NCBI GenBank assembly: GCA_006218045.1
Contig: VBWB01000030.1
Span: 1-46,631 of the forward strand
Direction: 5' to 3'
DNA from: Stygiobacter sp.
GTDB lineage: Bacteria; Pseudomonadota; Alphaproteobacteria; Rhodospirillales; Magnetospirillaceae
Length of the DNA: 46,631 bases
Shown here: in pieces, positions 24,200 to 33,341 of the stretch
How the letters are laid out: every line of letters begins with the position of its first letter
Position numbering within the stretch: the stretch's first letter is position 1
The notes under the pieces: model-generated
What the model was told of the DNA's origin: nothing
Database searches by the model: none
Seen by the model: the letters and a program-made list of their open reading frames with translations, nothing else
Translations under genes and position numbers: made by a program

Positions 24200-25161
24200 T
24201 AAACCAGCAGGGTCTTGACGGCGGCGGCGATGCGGTTGGCGCCGTTGCCGTCGATCAGGCCATGGGCCTTGATCGCCAGATCGTTGCGGGATGCTTCGTC
24301 GTTCAGTATCCGTCTCAACGCCGCCCTTAGGCTGTCAGCCAAGCCGTCATCACCGGCCCAGCCGGCGAAGACCAGGGCGCCAGCCCGTTCCAGGCTGCGC
24401 AAATTCGGTCCCTGATCGGGACCGATGCCGATGGCGATGGTCGGCAAGGCCGCGGCCGCCAGCTCGTACAAGGTCTGGCCGCCGGCGGAAATGGCCAGAT
24501 CGGCGCCATCCATCAATTCCGGCATATTCTCCGGCGCCTTATGCAAGGTGGCCCAGCCCGGCAGATTGACCGGTATCGGGGAGAAGGGGCCGACGACGAA
24601 ATCGCAGGCCAGATCCCGGGGCAGGACAGCGGCCAGAACCGGGCCGATCTGGCGTGGGTCGGCGCCGCCATAGGTGACCAGAAATCGCTTGACCGGTCCT
24701 TGCCGCTGCCGGAACTTCATCCCCGGCCTGACCACCTGATAATCCGGCCCCAGCAAGCCGATGGTGCCGGGCGGCAGGTCATAGGGCAGGTCGAGGGCGG
24801 CGGGGGCGCCATTGATGATGATATGGGCGACCATCGCCCGTTCGGCGGTATCGTCGAACCAGGCCAGCTTCAGCCCCTGGGCCTGAACCGCCAGGTCCTG
24901 ACGATCCAGGCGATAGGAATCGGCCACCAGCAAGCGGGCGCCGCTCTGATGGGCGGCGGCGGCGACGGAAGCCGGACTGGGGCCGCATTCGCACTCTTTG
25001 AGGCCGTATTGGCGCAACAGCGGGCGCAGATGATTGCCGGCGGCGTTCAGCATGATCGGGGTCATCCCCTGTTGGCCCAAGGCCACGGCCAGGGAGCAGC
25101 AGCGGATGGCGTGGCCCAACCCGATCCCGGGACCGGCATCGGCGTGCAGGGCGACGATCAT
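24199..25161 (-). CDS. pseG: PseG, UDP-2,4-diacetamido-2,4,6-trideoxy-altrose hydrolase
   Basis: A 320-residue PseG. The N-terminal HADAGPGIGLGH places the catalytic His at residue 17, the same position as in the characterised Campylobacter enzyme, followed by AIRCCSLA. The C-terminal half has TYGGADPRQIG and SAGGQTLYELAAAALP, as expected. It removes UDP before the synthase step of pseudaminic acid formation. ATG overlaps the pseC stop by 4 bp. Neither PseB, PseH, PseF nor PseI is adjacent; they may be elsewhere, or the NeuB-like synthase at 627 may serve. Last gene of the nadK-led operon. Confidence 0.85.
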   Translation of the reverse strand: MIVALHADAGPGIGLGHAIRCCSLAVALGQQGMTPIMLNAAGNHLRPLLRQYGLKECECGPSPASVAAAAHQSGARLLVADSYRLDRQDLAVQAQGLKLAWFDDTAERAMVAHIIINGAPAALDLPYDLPPGTIGLLGPDYQVVRPGMKFRQRQGPVKRFLVTYGGADPRQIGPVLAAVLPRDLACDFVVGPFSPIPVNLPGWATLHKAPENMPELMDGADLAISAGGQTLYELAAAALPTIAIGIGPDQGPNLRSLERAGALVFAGWAGDDGLADSLRAALRRILNDEASRNDLAIKAHGLIDGNGANRIAAAVKTLLV

Positions 25162-26363
25162 GGCTTTTCCACCAAGGCGCGGATGGCGGCGATGACCCGG
25201 TCTTGGCCGTCATCGTCAAGACCGGGATAAAGCGGCAGCGACAGGCATTGGCGGAAATAACGGGCGGCGCCGGGCAGATCGGGGCGGCCATAGCGTTCGG
25301 CGTAATAGGGTTGCTCCGGTACCGGAATGTAATGGACCTGAGTACCGATGCCGGCACGGCGCAACCTTTCCATCACCCGGGCGCGGCTGCGGCCCAGGGT
25401 GGGGAAATCCATCAGCAGCACATAGAGGTGCCAGCCCGGCTGGCATTGCGGCACGCGCGCGGTGGGGCGGATCAGCGGCGCCAGATCGGCGAAGGCGTGA
25501 TCGTAACGCTGGACCAAGGCCTGACGGCGGGCGACGAAACGATCCAGCTTGGCCAGTTGCGACAGGCCCAAGGCACAGGCGATATCGGACAGGCGGTAAT
25601 TGAAGCCCAGCTCGATCATCTCGTAATGCCAGGGATTGACCCTGCCATCGCCACCCAAGGCCAGATCGGGGCGGCGGAACAGGCTGGCATCGCGGGTGAT
25701 GCCATGACCGCGCAACAAGCGCAGGCGGGCGGCAAGGGCGTCGTCGTTGGTGGTGATGGCACCGCCTTCGCCCGTGGCCACCGTCTTCACCGGGTGAAAG
25801 GAAAACGCCGCCATGGCCGAATGGGCGCAATCCCCCACCTTGTGGCCGTGATGACGACCGCCGATGGCATGACAGGCATCCTCGACCACGCTCAGGCCGT
25901 GGCGGGCGGCAATGTCGGCCAGTTCGGCCATGGCACAGACCTGCCCGGCCACATGCACGGGGAACAAGGCGCGCGGGCGCCAGCCCTTGGCACCGGCGCG
26001 GGCGATGGCGGCCTCGGCATCACCGGGCCGCATCAATCCGGTTTCCGGGTCGACATCGGCGAATTCCACTTCCGAGCCGACGAAGCGGGCGGCATTGGCG
26101 GTGGCGGTGAAGGTGATGGCCGGCACGATGGTGCAATCGCCGGGGCCGAGATCAAGGGCGATGGCGGCCATGTGCAAGGCGGCGGTGCCGTTGGCGCAGC
26201 CGATGGCGTGCCTGGCCCCGGTGACTTGCGCCAGGATGTGGTCGAAGCGTTGCGATACCGGGCCGGTGGTCAGGTAATCGCTGTTGAGCACCTGGGCGAC
26301 GGCGCGGATGTCGTCGTCATCGATGCTTTGACGGCCATAGGGCAGAAAGGGCAGCTCAGTCAT
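25158..26363 (-). CDS. pseC: PseC, UDP-4-keto-sugar aminotransferase
   Basis: A 401-residue DegT/DnrJ/EryC1/StrS-family PLP enzyme. The PLP lysine is Lys193 in FHPVKTVATGEGG, and SDYLTTGP near residue 28-35 with GCANGTAALHMA matches PseC, which aminates UDP-4-keto-6-deoxy-AltNAc. ATG at 26363 is chosen because alignment to the family begins with LPFLPYGRQSIDDDDI; the frame is open upstream but encodes unrelated sequence inside wbuC. It overlaps wbuC by 8 bp and pseG by 4 bp, so synthesis is likely coupled. Confidence 0.87.
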   Translation of the reverse strand: MTELPFLPYGRQSIDDDDIRAVAQVLNSDYLTTGPVSQRFDHILAQVTGARHAIGCANGTAALHMAAIALDLGPGDCTIVPAITFTATANAARFVGSEVEFADVDPETGLMRPGDAEAAIARAGAKGWRPRALFPVHVAGQVCAMAELADIAARHGLSVVEDACHAIGGRHHGHKVGDCAHSAMAAFSFHPVKTVATGEGGAITTNDDALAARLRLLRGHGITRDASLFRRPDLALGGDGRVNPWHYEMIELGFNYRLSDIACALGLSQLAKLDRFVARRQALVQRYDHAFADLAPLIRPTARVPQCQPGWHLYVLLMDFPTLGRSRARVMERLRRAGIGTQVHYIPVPEQPYYAERYGRPDLPGAARYFRQCLSLPLYPGLDDDGQDRVIAAIRALVEKP

Positions 26364-26829
26364 GGCCGAAGCTATCCCCCACGTGCGCCCGCTCCAGCCA
26401 GTCCAGGCAGGTGGCGGTGCCGCCGCTGCCTTCTTCCGGCGCCCAAGCGGCGAAGCTGCCGGGGACATAGGGGCCGGGCTTGATCTCGATGACCACGGTG
26501 CCGGGCTGGCGCGCCACCACGGCGTGCCAGACGCCAGCGGGGATTTCCGCCACCACGGTGCCGTCATGGGTCAGATCCACCCGTTGGGTCACCACGCCCT
26601 GCCCGTCGAAGACCAGGATGGAGCAGGCACCCGACAACAGGGTGAACAATTCCCATACACCGTCAGGATGACGGTGCGGACGGATATAGGTGCGCGGTTC
26701 CAGCGCGTTCAACAGCCGCTGGATGGGATCATCCAAATGGTCGTGCAGGTTCAAGTTCTTGCGCCGCCTGGGCGCGGCGGCGGCCTGGGCGGCAAGATCG
26801 GCGAGATCGGCGGTGGTGATGGTTTTCAT
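26356..26829 (-). CDS. wbuC: WbuC-family cupin metalloprotein
   Basis: A 157-residue cupin of the WbuC family. Metal-ligand segments are RPHRHPDGVWELFTLLSG and, later, AGVWHAVVA. The opening helix region ARRRKNLNLHDHLDDPIQRLLNALEP is typical. WbuC genes lie in O-antigen clusters (for example in E. coli) but their reaction is not established. Sitting between abrB and pseC with overlapping ends suggests a role tied to pseudaminic acid or its amino-sugar precursor. ATG at 26829 overlaps the abrB stop by 4 bp. Confidence 0.83.
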   Translation of the reverse strand: MKTITTADLADLAAQAAAAPRRRKNLNLHDHLDDPIQRLLNALEPRTYIRPHRHPDGVWELFTLLSGACSILVFDGQGVVTQRVDLTHDGTVVAEIPAGVWHAVVARQPGTVVIEIKPGPYVPGSFAAWAPEEGSGGTATCLDWLERAHVGDSFGHD

Positions 26830-27866
26830 GGGCGGAACCATGGCTTGAACAGACGAAAGGCCAGCGGCGCGCAGGCGATGACCAGGATGACGCGCAAGAC
26901 GTGGTGTGTCGAGACAAAGGCCACATCCTGACCCAAGGCCAGGGCGATCAGACACATCTCGGCGATGCCGCCGGGAACGAAGGCCAGCAGCAGCAGGGAA
27001 AACGGCAATCCGGCCAGCCACGACAAAAGAGCGGCCAATCCTGCACTGATGATGATCAGGATCATGGTCGAGCCGCTGGCGATGCGAGCGGCGGCGGCCA
27101 GATCGCGCCATTTCAGCCCGACCATGCGGCAGCCCAGGCCGGCGCCGGTGACCACCTGGGCGATGATGACCAGTTCCGCCGGCGGGTGCGACGCGGTCAG
27201 GCCCAGCACATGAAGGACGGCGCTGGCCGCCATGGGGCCGGTCAGGCTGGCGGCGGGAAAGCGCAGCAGCCGACCGGCCACGGCGCCGCCGGCAGCGCAG
27301 GCCAGCAGCACGGCGCCGTCAAGCCGGGATAAATCCAACAGCGAGCCCATGGATTGGCGGATGGGGGCGCCATGGATGCCGGTGACGAGGCGGAAGCCGA
27401 TGGGGATGGTGAAGACGATCAGCAGGATACGGAGGAAATGGATCAGGGCGATGGTGCGTTCGTCACCACCCAGGGCGCCGCCGGTCATCACCATTTCGTT
27501 GACGCCGCCGGGGGCGGCGGCGAAATAGGCGGTGGGCAGGTCCATGTGGCCGGCACGGCGGAAATAGGCCATCACCAGCAAGGTGGCCAGGATCATGCCG
27601 GCGAACAGCACCGACAGGCTGAGGCTCCAGCGACTGAGCTGATCCAGCAGAGCGGGGGAAAAGGCACTGCCCAGCATCACCCCCAGGACCGCCAGCATGA
27701 CGGCGCGCAAGGGTGTCGGCATGGCCAGGCGCAGCCCCGACAGCGCGGCGATGATACAGGCGGACATGGCCCCCAACATCCACGGCAACGGCAGATCGGC
27801 GATAAAGAACAAGGCCCCGCCGGTTCCGCCCAGAGCCAGGGCCAGGATCACCGCCCGGATGCTCAC
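26826..27866 (-). CDS. AbrB-family membrane protein
   Basis: A 346-residue membrane protein with about ten spans, in two repeated halves, belonging to the AbrB family (PF05145, sometimes labelled as an ammonia monooxygenase regulator). Family segments include [16 protein letters not shown] near the start, [13 protein letters not shown] in the first half and [18 protein letters not shown] in the second. These are thought to be transporters, substrate unknown. It overlaps nadK and wbuC by 4 bp each, so it sits in the middle of the nadK-pseG string. Confidence 0.82.
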   Translation of the reverse strand: MSIRAVILALALGGTGGALFFIADLPLPWMLGAMSACIIAALSGLRLAMPTPLRAVMLAVLGVMLGSAFSPALLDQLSRWSLSLSVLFAGMILATLLVMAYFRRAGHMDLPTAYFAAAPGGVNEMVMTGGALGGDERTIALIHFLRILLIVFTIPIGFRLVTGIHGAPIRQSMGSLLDLSRLDGAVLLACAAGGAVAGRLLRFPAASLTGPMAASAVLHVLGLTASHPPAELVIIAQVVTGAGLGCRMVGLKWRDLAAAARIASGSTMILIIISAGLAALLSWLAGLPFSLLLLAFVPGGIAEMCLIALALGQDVAFVSTHHVLRVILVIACAPLAFRLFKPWFRP

Positions 27867-28630
27867 GACTGGAACTGTTCGGCCAGGATGCGCTCTTCCA
27901 GATTGTGTTCGGGGTCGAACAGCAAGGTCAGGCTGACGCTGCGATCCTCGCGCACGTCCACCGCGATGACGTCGCGGGCCTCGGTGTAATCGGCCACCGC
28001 CGAAACCGGGCGCTTACCCGCTTCCAGCACCTCGAACGACACCCGGGCATGCTGGGGCAGCAGCGCCCCGCGCCAGCGGCGGGGGCGAAAGGCGGAAATG
28101 GGGGTCAGCGCCAGGATGTCGGCCCCCAGCGGAATGATCGGGCCGTGTGCCGACAGGTTATAGGCGGTGGAGCCGGCGGCGGTGGCGACCATGACGCCGT
28201 CGCAGATCAATTCGTCCAGGCGTTCCTTGCCGTCGATGCGGATACGGATCTTGGCCGCCTGCCGGGTCTGGCGGAACAGCGACACCTCGTTGATGGCCAG
28301 GGCTTCGACCTCGCGGCCATCGGCGAGAAGCGCCTTCATGCGCAAAGGGTGCAGCACCACGCTTTGCGCCCGGTGCAGGCGCTCCATCAGCCCGTGTTCG
28401 CGGAACGAATTCATCAGGAAACCGACGGTGCCGCGATTCATGCCGTAGATGGGCACCTTGCGGTCGATCCAGCAATGCAGGGTCTCCAGCACGAAACCGT
28501 CACCGCCCAGGGCGACGATGACGTCGGCCTGATCGGGCGGCACGTGGGGATAACGGTCCATCAGGCGGGCCAGCGCCGCCTGACCGGCTTGGGTATCGGC
28601 GGCGACAAAGGCGATCTTGGCAAAGGGCAT
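27863..28630 (-). CDS. nadK: NAD kinase
   Basis: A 255-residue NAD kinase, making NADP from NAD and ATP in the cytoplasm. The catalytic GGDG segment is in [16 protein letters not shown], the substrate loop [10 protein letters not shown] follows, and AINEVSLFR is the NE motif. [23 protein letters not shown] completes the active site. Length is right for the alphaproteobacterial form. An expected essential housekeeping enzyme, unusually placed as first gene of an overlapping string that ends with pseC and pseG. The gap to moaA is 46 bp, so moaA may share the transcript. Confidence 0.93.
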   Translation of the reverse strand: MPFAKIAFVAADTQAGQAALARLMDRYPHVPPDQADVIVALGGDGFVLETLHCWIDRKVPIYGMNRGTVGFLMNSFREHGLMERLHRAQSVVLHPLRMKALLADGREVEALAINEVSLFRQTRQAAKIRIRIDGKERLDELICDGVMVATAAGSTAYNLSAHGPIIPLGADILALTPISAFRPRRWRGALLPQHARVSFEVLEAGKRPVSAVADYTEARDVIAVDVREDRSVSLTLLFDPEHNLEERILAEQFQS

Positions 28631-28676
28631 GGCGGCAACTGCCGGCGGCGATGGGGACAGCCAGTATAGGAAGGGA

Positions 28677-29663
28677 TCAGCCGCCCGTCACGCTCATATG
28701 CCGCGACACGGCGGGGCCGGTCCGGCGGTCGATGATGAAATCGTGACCCTTGGGCTTTCTGGCGATGGCTTGGTCGATGGCCTGATCCAGGTTGATATCG
28801 GCCTCGCTGGAACGCAAGGGTGCGCGCAGATCGACGGCGTCGTCCTGGCCCAGGCACATGAACAAGGTGCCGGTGCAGGTGATGCGCACGCGGTTGCACG
28901 ATTCGCAGAAATTATGGGTCATCGGAGTGATGAAGCCCACTCGCCGTCCGGTTTCGGCCACCTGCGCATAGCGGGCGGGACCACCGGTGCGATAATCGGT
29001 GTCGTGCAGGGTCCAGTGCCGGGACAGGCCGGCACGCACATCCGACAGCGGCAGGTATTGTTCCATGCGGTCGGCATGGATTTCGCCCATGGGCATGGTC
29101 TCGATCAGGCACAGATCGAAGCCATGCCGGCCGCACCATTCGACCAGCCGGTCGTATTCAGTATCATTGACGCCCTTCAGCGCCACGGTGTTGATTTTGA
29201 TGGCCAGACCGGCCTGCTTGGCCGCCATGATGCCGTCCAGCACCTGATCCAGCCGGCCCCAGCGGGTGACCGTCGCGAATTTGTCGGCATCCAGGGTATC
29301 GAGCGAGATGTTGATGCGGCGGATGCCGGCCTTGGCCAGTCCGTCGGCGTATTTGGCCAATTGGGTGCCATTGCTGGTCAGGGTCAGTTCGTCCAGCTGG
29401 CCGGCCTCGACCAAATGGCCCAGCCGGTTGATCAGGCTCATGATATTGCGGCGGACCAAGGGCTCGCCACCGGTCAGGCGGATGCGGCGTACCCCCTTGC
29501 GGACGAAGGCGGTGCACAGGCGCTCCAGCTCTTCCAGCGACAAGATGTCGGCCTTGGGCAGGAAGCTCATGTCCTCGGCCATGCAATAGACACAGCGCAG
29601 ATCGCAGCGGTCGGTCACCGACACGCGCAGATAACTGACAAAACGTCCGTATGGATCAATCAT
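28677..29663 (-). CDS. moaA: MoaA, GTP 3',8-cyclase
   Basis: A 328-residue radical SAM enzyme of molybdenum cofactor synthesis. The N-terminal cluster is C20-x3-C24-x2-C27 in [10 protein letters not shown]. The C-terminal GTP-binding cluster is in [15 protein letters not shown] followed by FMC, and the protein ends in Gly-Gly as MoaA requires. Full length. It produces 3',8-cyclo-GTP for MoaC. A TATATT sequence at about 29698-29703 on minus may be part of its promoter, but I see no good -35. Confidence 0.93.
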   Translation of the reverse strand: MIDPYGRFVSYLRVSVTDRCDLRCVYCMAEDMSFLPKADILSLEELERLCTAFVRKGVRRIRLTGGEPLVRRNIMSLINRLGHLVEAGQLDELTLTSNGTQLAKYADGLAKAGIRRINISLDTLDADKFATVTRWGRLDQVLDGIMAAKQAGLAIKINTVALKGVNDTEYDRLVEWCGRHGFDLCLIETMPMGEIHADRMEQYLPLSDVRAGLSRHWTLHDTDYRTGGPARYAQVAETGRRVGFITPMTHNFCESCNRVRITCTGTLFMCLGQDDAVDLRAPLRSSEADINLDQAIDQAIARKPKGHDFIIDRRTGPAVSRHMSVTGG

Positions 29664-29723
29664 CGCCTACCCCAGGGTCTTGCTGGAACGATCCTAATAT
29701 AAGGTGCGCCGCAGCAGCCAGAC

Positions 29724-30962
29724 TTAAGCTTGGTCAAGCGGGTCCAAGATATTGATCAGCCACACGCACAGGATCAGGCCGGCCAGCCACCAGCTTTGCC
29801 AGGCGCCGAAACTGAGCAAAGAGACGACGCAAGCCTGGCCGAAAATGGCCGCCGCTGCCAGGCGACGCGCTCGGTCCGGCAGGCGGCAAAGGGCGTGAAT
29901 GGCGGAAAGAACCACGGCGCCGGCCAGGATGGCGCCGATGGCTCCCAATTCCAGCCACCATTGCAAGATGGCGTTATGGGGATGCAGGGGTAGTGGGCGC
30001 CATCGCAACTCGTTCTTGCCGTGTCCAACGGTGACGTCTTGATTACCGCCGGGAATATATTTGGCGCTGTTCATGCCCCAGCCCAATAACGGCTTTTCGA
30101 CGATGGTGTCGGAGGTGAACTTCCAGATGAACAGGCGGTGTTGTAATGATTGCGGCCAGCCTTGCCATTGTTCCCATATTTGTTGCGGGTCGGGCAGCGG
30201 GCGCACGGCCAGCGGCCACAGCAGCACCAGAATGGCCATACCGCTTCCCAGCAGCCGCCAGGGCCAATGTCCGGGCAGCAAGGTCAGAAAAGCGGTGGCG
30301 GTGCCGGCGATGACGGCGAGGATCACCGCATCCTTGCCCCAACCCAAAGCGCAGGACAGGGCAATGGCCGTTAACGCCAATCCCGCCCAGCGGCGGGATG
30401 GTTGACGCAGGGTCCATGCCGCCAGCAACACCAAGGCGGAGAACATGGCCAGCAAGGTGACGCCGCGATTAAGCGAGCGCAAAGCCAGTTCCTGTTGAAA
30501 AACGTCGCTGACGTTATAACCACGGAACCATCCGGCCAAATATCCGCCACTGCCGATGTCGATCAACAGCATGATGGTGGCCAGGGCGAAGCCGGCGAAA
30601 AAGCTGGTGATGGCCCTTTGTCGGCTGCCACGGTCAAGGACAGCGGCGATATCCAGGACGAACAGCAGCAGAAGGCCACAGCCGGCCAAGCTGGCGGCCC
30701 CTTCCAGCGCCGCCTTGGCATTGATGGCCCACAAGGCTGAGCCGGCGGCCCACAGGGCCAGGGTCAAAATCAGCAAGAACGGTGTTTGCCGCCAGGGGGG
30801 CAAGGTGCGATGGCGGATATGTTCCGCCGCCCGGACCAAGGCGCAGACGGCCAAGGTGATGACCAGGGCGTTGGGCAGATAGAGACCGAAGCCCGGAATC
30901 AGGAATAACGCCAGAGCGGTGGTCCAGGCCGACCAGGATGCGGGAGCCCGATGCCTGTCCAT
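29724..30962 (-). CDS. O-antigen ligase/polymerase-like membrane protein
   Basis: A 412-residue membrane protein of the O-antigen ligase family (Wzy_C/WaaL). Eleven or so spans are visible, with the family's periplasmic segment PLLGWGMNSAKYIPGG and then PLPLHPHNAILQWWLELGAIG, containing the His-x-His-Asn motif. It should either ligate O-antigen to lipid A-core or polymerise repeat units in the periplasm. ATG 30962 shares one base with the rsmB stop (TGATG), so translation is coupled; upstream extension of the frame would run inside rsmB. Ligase versus polymerase cannot be decided. Confidence 0.8.
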   Translation of the reverse strand: MDRHRAPASWSAWTTALALFLIPGFGLYLPNALVITLAVCALVRAAEHIRHRTLPPWRQTPFLLILTLALWAAGSALWAINAKAALEGAASLAGCGLLLLFVLDIAAVLDRGSRQRAITSFFAGFALATIMLLIDIGSGGYLAGWFRGYNVSDVFQQELALRSLNRGVTLLAMFSALVLLAAWTLRQPSRRWAGLALTAIALSCALGWGKDAVILAVIAGTATAFLTLLPGHWPWRLLGSGMAILVLLWPLAVRPLPDPQQIWEQWQGWPQSLQHRLFIWKFTSDTIVEKPLLGWGMNSAKYIPGGNQDVTVGHGKNELRWRPLPLHPHNAILQWWLELGAIGAILAGAVVLSAIHALCRLPDRARRLAAAAIFGQACVVSLLSFGAWQSWWLAGLILCVWLINILDPLDQA

Positions 30963-32275
30963 CAGTCGATTCGCTTGAGGCGGGCAATGAAAAAGGCATC
31001 CATGCCGCCCTTTTCCGCCAGATAATGGGGCAGGGTACGGATCTCGCCATCCTTGGTCAGGGTAAAGTCCAGACCGGGAATTTCCGCGGCCCCGATGGGA
31101 TCGCGCACCAGGGGCGCGCCGCTGTCCAGCAGGCGGGTGATCTGGGCTTCGCCTTCCTGCGGTTCCAGCGAACAGACGCAATAGACCAGGATGCCGCCCG
31201 GTTTGACCAAGGCGGCGGCGGCCTTCAGCAAAGCATGTTGCTGGTCGGCCAGATAAGCGACGTCGCCCGGCCCCTTCAGATGGACGCCGTCGGGGTGGCG
31301 GCGCAAGGTGCCGGTGGCGGTGCATGGCGCATCCAGCAGCACGGCGTCGAAGGGGGTGGGGGGCTCCCAGCCGGCCACGTCGGCTTCGACGATGGTGGCG
31401 GCCAGCTTCAGCCGCTCCAGATTGCGACGGAAACGCACCATGCGCTTGGCCGAGCGGTCGACGGCGGTAACCTCGGCTCCGGCCACCGCCAATTGCAACG
31501 CCTTGCCGCCGGGGGCGGCGCACAGATCGGCGACGTGCTTGCCCTTGACCGCGCCCATCAATTTGGCCGGCAATGATGCCGCCAGATCCTGCACCCACCA
31601 TGCCCCTTCGGCGAAGCCGGGCAATTGGGTGACGTCGCCGCCGGCTTGGCGGCGCAAGGTGCCGGTGGGCATGATTTCCGCTTCCAGCCGTTCGGCCCAC
31701 AAGGCGGGATCGCCGGCGACGCTGATATCCACCGGCGCCTCGGTCTGGTGCGCCTGGGCGATCAGGCGGGCGGTGTCGGGACCATAGGCATCCAGCCAGG
31801 ATTGCCACATCCAGGCCGGCGTGTTCAGCGGGCCGGCATCCTGCTCGGCGACCCAGGCGCGGCCTTCGCGGTCGAGACGGCGCAGCACGGCATTGATCAG
31901 CTTGGCGAAACCGGCCAGCGGCGAATTCTTGGCCAGATCCACGGTGGTGGAGATGGCGGCGTGGGGCGGCGTGTCCAAAAACAGCAATTGCGCCGCGCCC
32001 AGGCGCAGCATGTTGCGGACGCGCCCGGCCTTGGCCGGCAGCGGACGGTCGATGCAGCGGGCGATCACCGCGTCGATCTGTCCCAGCCGGCGCAAGGTGG
32101 TGGCCACCAGCATGCGGACGAAGGCGCGGTCGCGCTCGGCCAGCTTGGCCAGACGCGGTTCGCTGTCCAGGGTTTCGTCCAGCAGGCGCTTTTGCGCCAG
32201 GACGCCGTCCAGCAGGTCAAGGACGATGGACCGGGGGTCACCGGACGGCGAGGGGGGGGAGGGTGCTTTAGCCAT
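30962..32275 (-). CDS. rsmB: RsmB/Fmu 16S rRNA C5-methyltransferase
   Basis: A 437-residue protein with an N-terminal NusB-like RNA-binding domain (about 15-140) and a C-terminal RsmB-type methyltransferase. Motif I is VADLCAAPGGKALQLA, the catalytic Cys pair is in LLDAPCTATGTLRRHPD and VYCVCSLEPQEGE. It methylates C967 of 16S rRNA. ATG at 32275 (MAKAPS) is preferred over an upstream in-frame TTG/GTG. The codons 6-9 contain eight C in a row. It lies 35 bp after htpX. Confidence 0.9.
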   Translation of the reverse strand: MAKAPSPPSPSGDPRSIVLDLLDGVLAQKRLLDETLDSEPRLAKLAERDRAFVRMLVATTLRRLGQIDAVIARCIDRPLPAKAGRVRNMLRLGAAQLLFLDTPPHAAISTTVDLAKNSPLAGFAKLINAVLRRLDREGRAWVAEQDAGPLNTPAWMWQSWLDAYGPDTARLIAQAHQTEAPVDISVAGDPALWAERLEAEIMPTGTLRRQAGGDVTQLPGFAEGAWWVQDLAASLPAKLMGAVKGKHVADLCAAPGGKALQLAVAGAEVTAVDRSAKRMVRFRRNLERLKLAATIVEADVAGWEPPTPFDAVLLDAPCTATGTLRRHPDGVHLKGPGDVAYLADQQHALLKAAAALVKPGGILVYCVCSLEPQEGEAQITRLLDSGAPLVRDPIGAAEIPGLDFTLTKDGEIRTLPHYLAEKGGMDAFFIARLKRID

Positions 32276-32310
32276 GCCCCTCCCATACACCAAGCTCGGT
32301 CAAGAATCCA

Positions 32311-33270
32311 TTATCCCCACGGCCCCCTGCCCTTGGGCGGCTTGCCCCAAGGGCCGGAAGATGGGCCGGACGGCGGATTTTGACGCTGGACGCGGGCGTC
32401 CCAGGTCATACCGGCCTGGGCGGCCATGGCGCGCAGGGCGGCGACCCGGTTGGTCATGTTGGGGTGGGTGGAAAACAGATTGTCCATGCCGTGCCCGGAC
32501 AACGGATTGACGATGAACAGATGGGCGGTGGCCGGGTTGTTCTCGGCCTGATGGTTGGGGATGACGTGGGCGGCCTGTTCCAGCCGCTCCAGCGCATTGG
32601 CCAGCCACAGCGGATTGCCGCAGATGCGTGCCCCTTCGGCATCGGCGGCGTATTCACGGGTGCGGGAAATGGCCATCTGCACCACCATGGCGGCCATGGG
32701 GGCGATGATGGCGATCAGAATGCCGCCGATCAGCCCCAGGCCGCCGCCGTTGCCGTTCTCGTCGCTGCGCTGGCCGCCGCCGAAGAACATGCCGAAATTG
32801 GCGATCATGCCGATGGCGCCGGCGATGGTGGCGGTGATGGTCATGATCAGGGTGTCGCGGTTCTTCACATGGGCCAGTTCATGGGCCATGACGCCTTCCA
32901 CCTCTTCCGGGCTCAGCCGGTCCAACAGGCCGGTGGTGGCGGCAACCGAGGCGTGTTCGGGGTCGCGTCCGGTGGCGAAGGCGTTGGGTTGCTCGGAATT
33001 GATGATGAAGACCTTGGGCATGGGCATGCCGGCGCGGGTGACCAGACGCTCGACGATGCTCACCAGACCGGGGGCGGAATGGCGGTCGACCTGCTGGGCG
33101 CCGTACATGGACAGCACCATCTTGTCGGAATTCCAATAGGCGAAGGCGTTCATGGCCAGGGCTATGACCAAAGCGATCATCATGCCGCCTTGGCCGCCGA
33201 TCAAGGCGCCGATGGCCAGGAACAGGCCGGTCATGGCGGCAAGCAAAAGCGCGGTGCGGGCAATTGACAT
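32311..33270 (-). CDS. htpX: HtpX membrane zinc metalloprotease
   Basis: A 319-residue M48B peptidase. Two N-terminal spans (5-25, 29-45) and two in the middle, zinc motif H130-E131-L132-A133-H134 (HELAH) and third ligand Glu in [11 protein letters not shown]. It degrades damaged inner-membrane proteins. The C-terminal tail is Pro/Gly-rich and longer than in E. coli. Heads an operon with rsmB and the ligase-like gene. A heat-shock-type promoter is proposed just upstream. Confidence 0.92.
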   Translation of the reverse strand: MSIARTALLLAAMTGLFLAIGALIGGQGGMMIALVIALAMNAFAYWNSDKMVLSMYGAQQVDRHSAPGLVSIVERLVTRAGMPMPKVFIINSEQPNAFATGRDPEHASVAATTGLLDRLSPEEVEGVMAHELAHVKNRDTLIMTITATIAGAIGMIANFGMFFGGGQRSDENGNGGGLGLIGGILIAIIAPMAAMVVQMAISRTREYAADAEGARICGNPLWLANALERLEQAAHVIPNHQAENNPATAHLFIVNPLSGHGMDNLFSTHPNMTNRVAALRAMAAQAGMTWDARVQRQNPPSGPSSGPWGKPPKGRGPWG

Positions 33271-33312
33271 GGCTCAACCTCGGGCAGGCGGGTCAAATAT
33301 TCGGTGCATTAA

Positions 33313-33341
33313 GGAATAAGCGGGGAATGACCCGGCTTCAA
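33313..33341 (-). promoter_or_regulatory. htpX promoter, RpoH-like
   Basis: On minus, TTGAAG (33341-33336) and TATTCC (33318-33313) are 17 bases apart, with CCTTGAA at the -35 and CGCTTATTCC at the -10. This fits the alphaproteobacterial heat-shock sigma consensus (CTTGAA with CYTATNT) better than a plain sigma-70 site. It overlaps the end of the SGNH gene and is 43 bases before the htpX ATG. Confidence 0.4.

Noticed and set aside
25203-26483. 426-codon plus-strand open frame opposite pseC
   Set aside because: Antisense shadow of pseC, which has clear PLP and substrate motifs.
30963-31808. N-terminal extension of the ligase-like frame into rsmB
   Set aside because: The extension is an out-of-frame reading of rsmB; the ATG at 30962 is coupled to the rsmB stop.
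32252-32259. Eight-base homopolymer near the start of rsmB as a phase-variation switch
   Set aside because: Shorter than the G10 tract, in a housekeeping gene, and explained by Pro/Ser codons.
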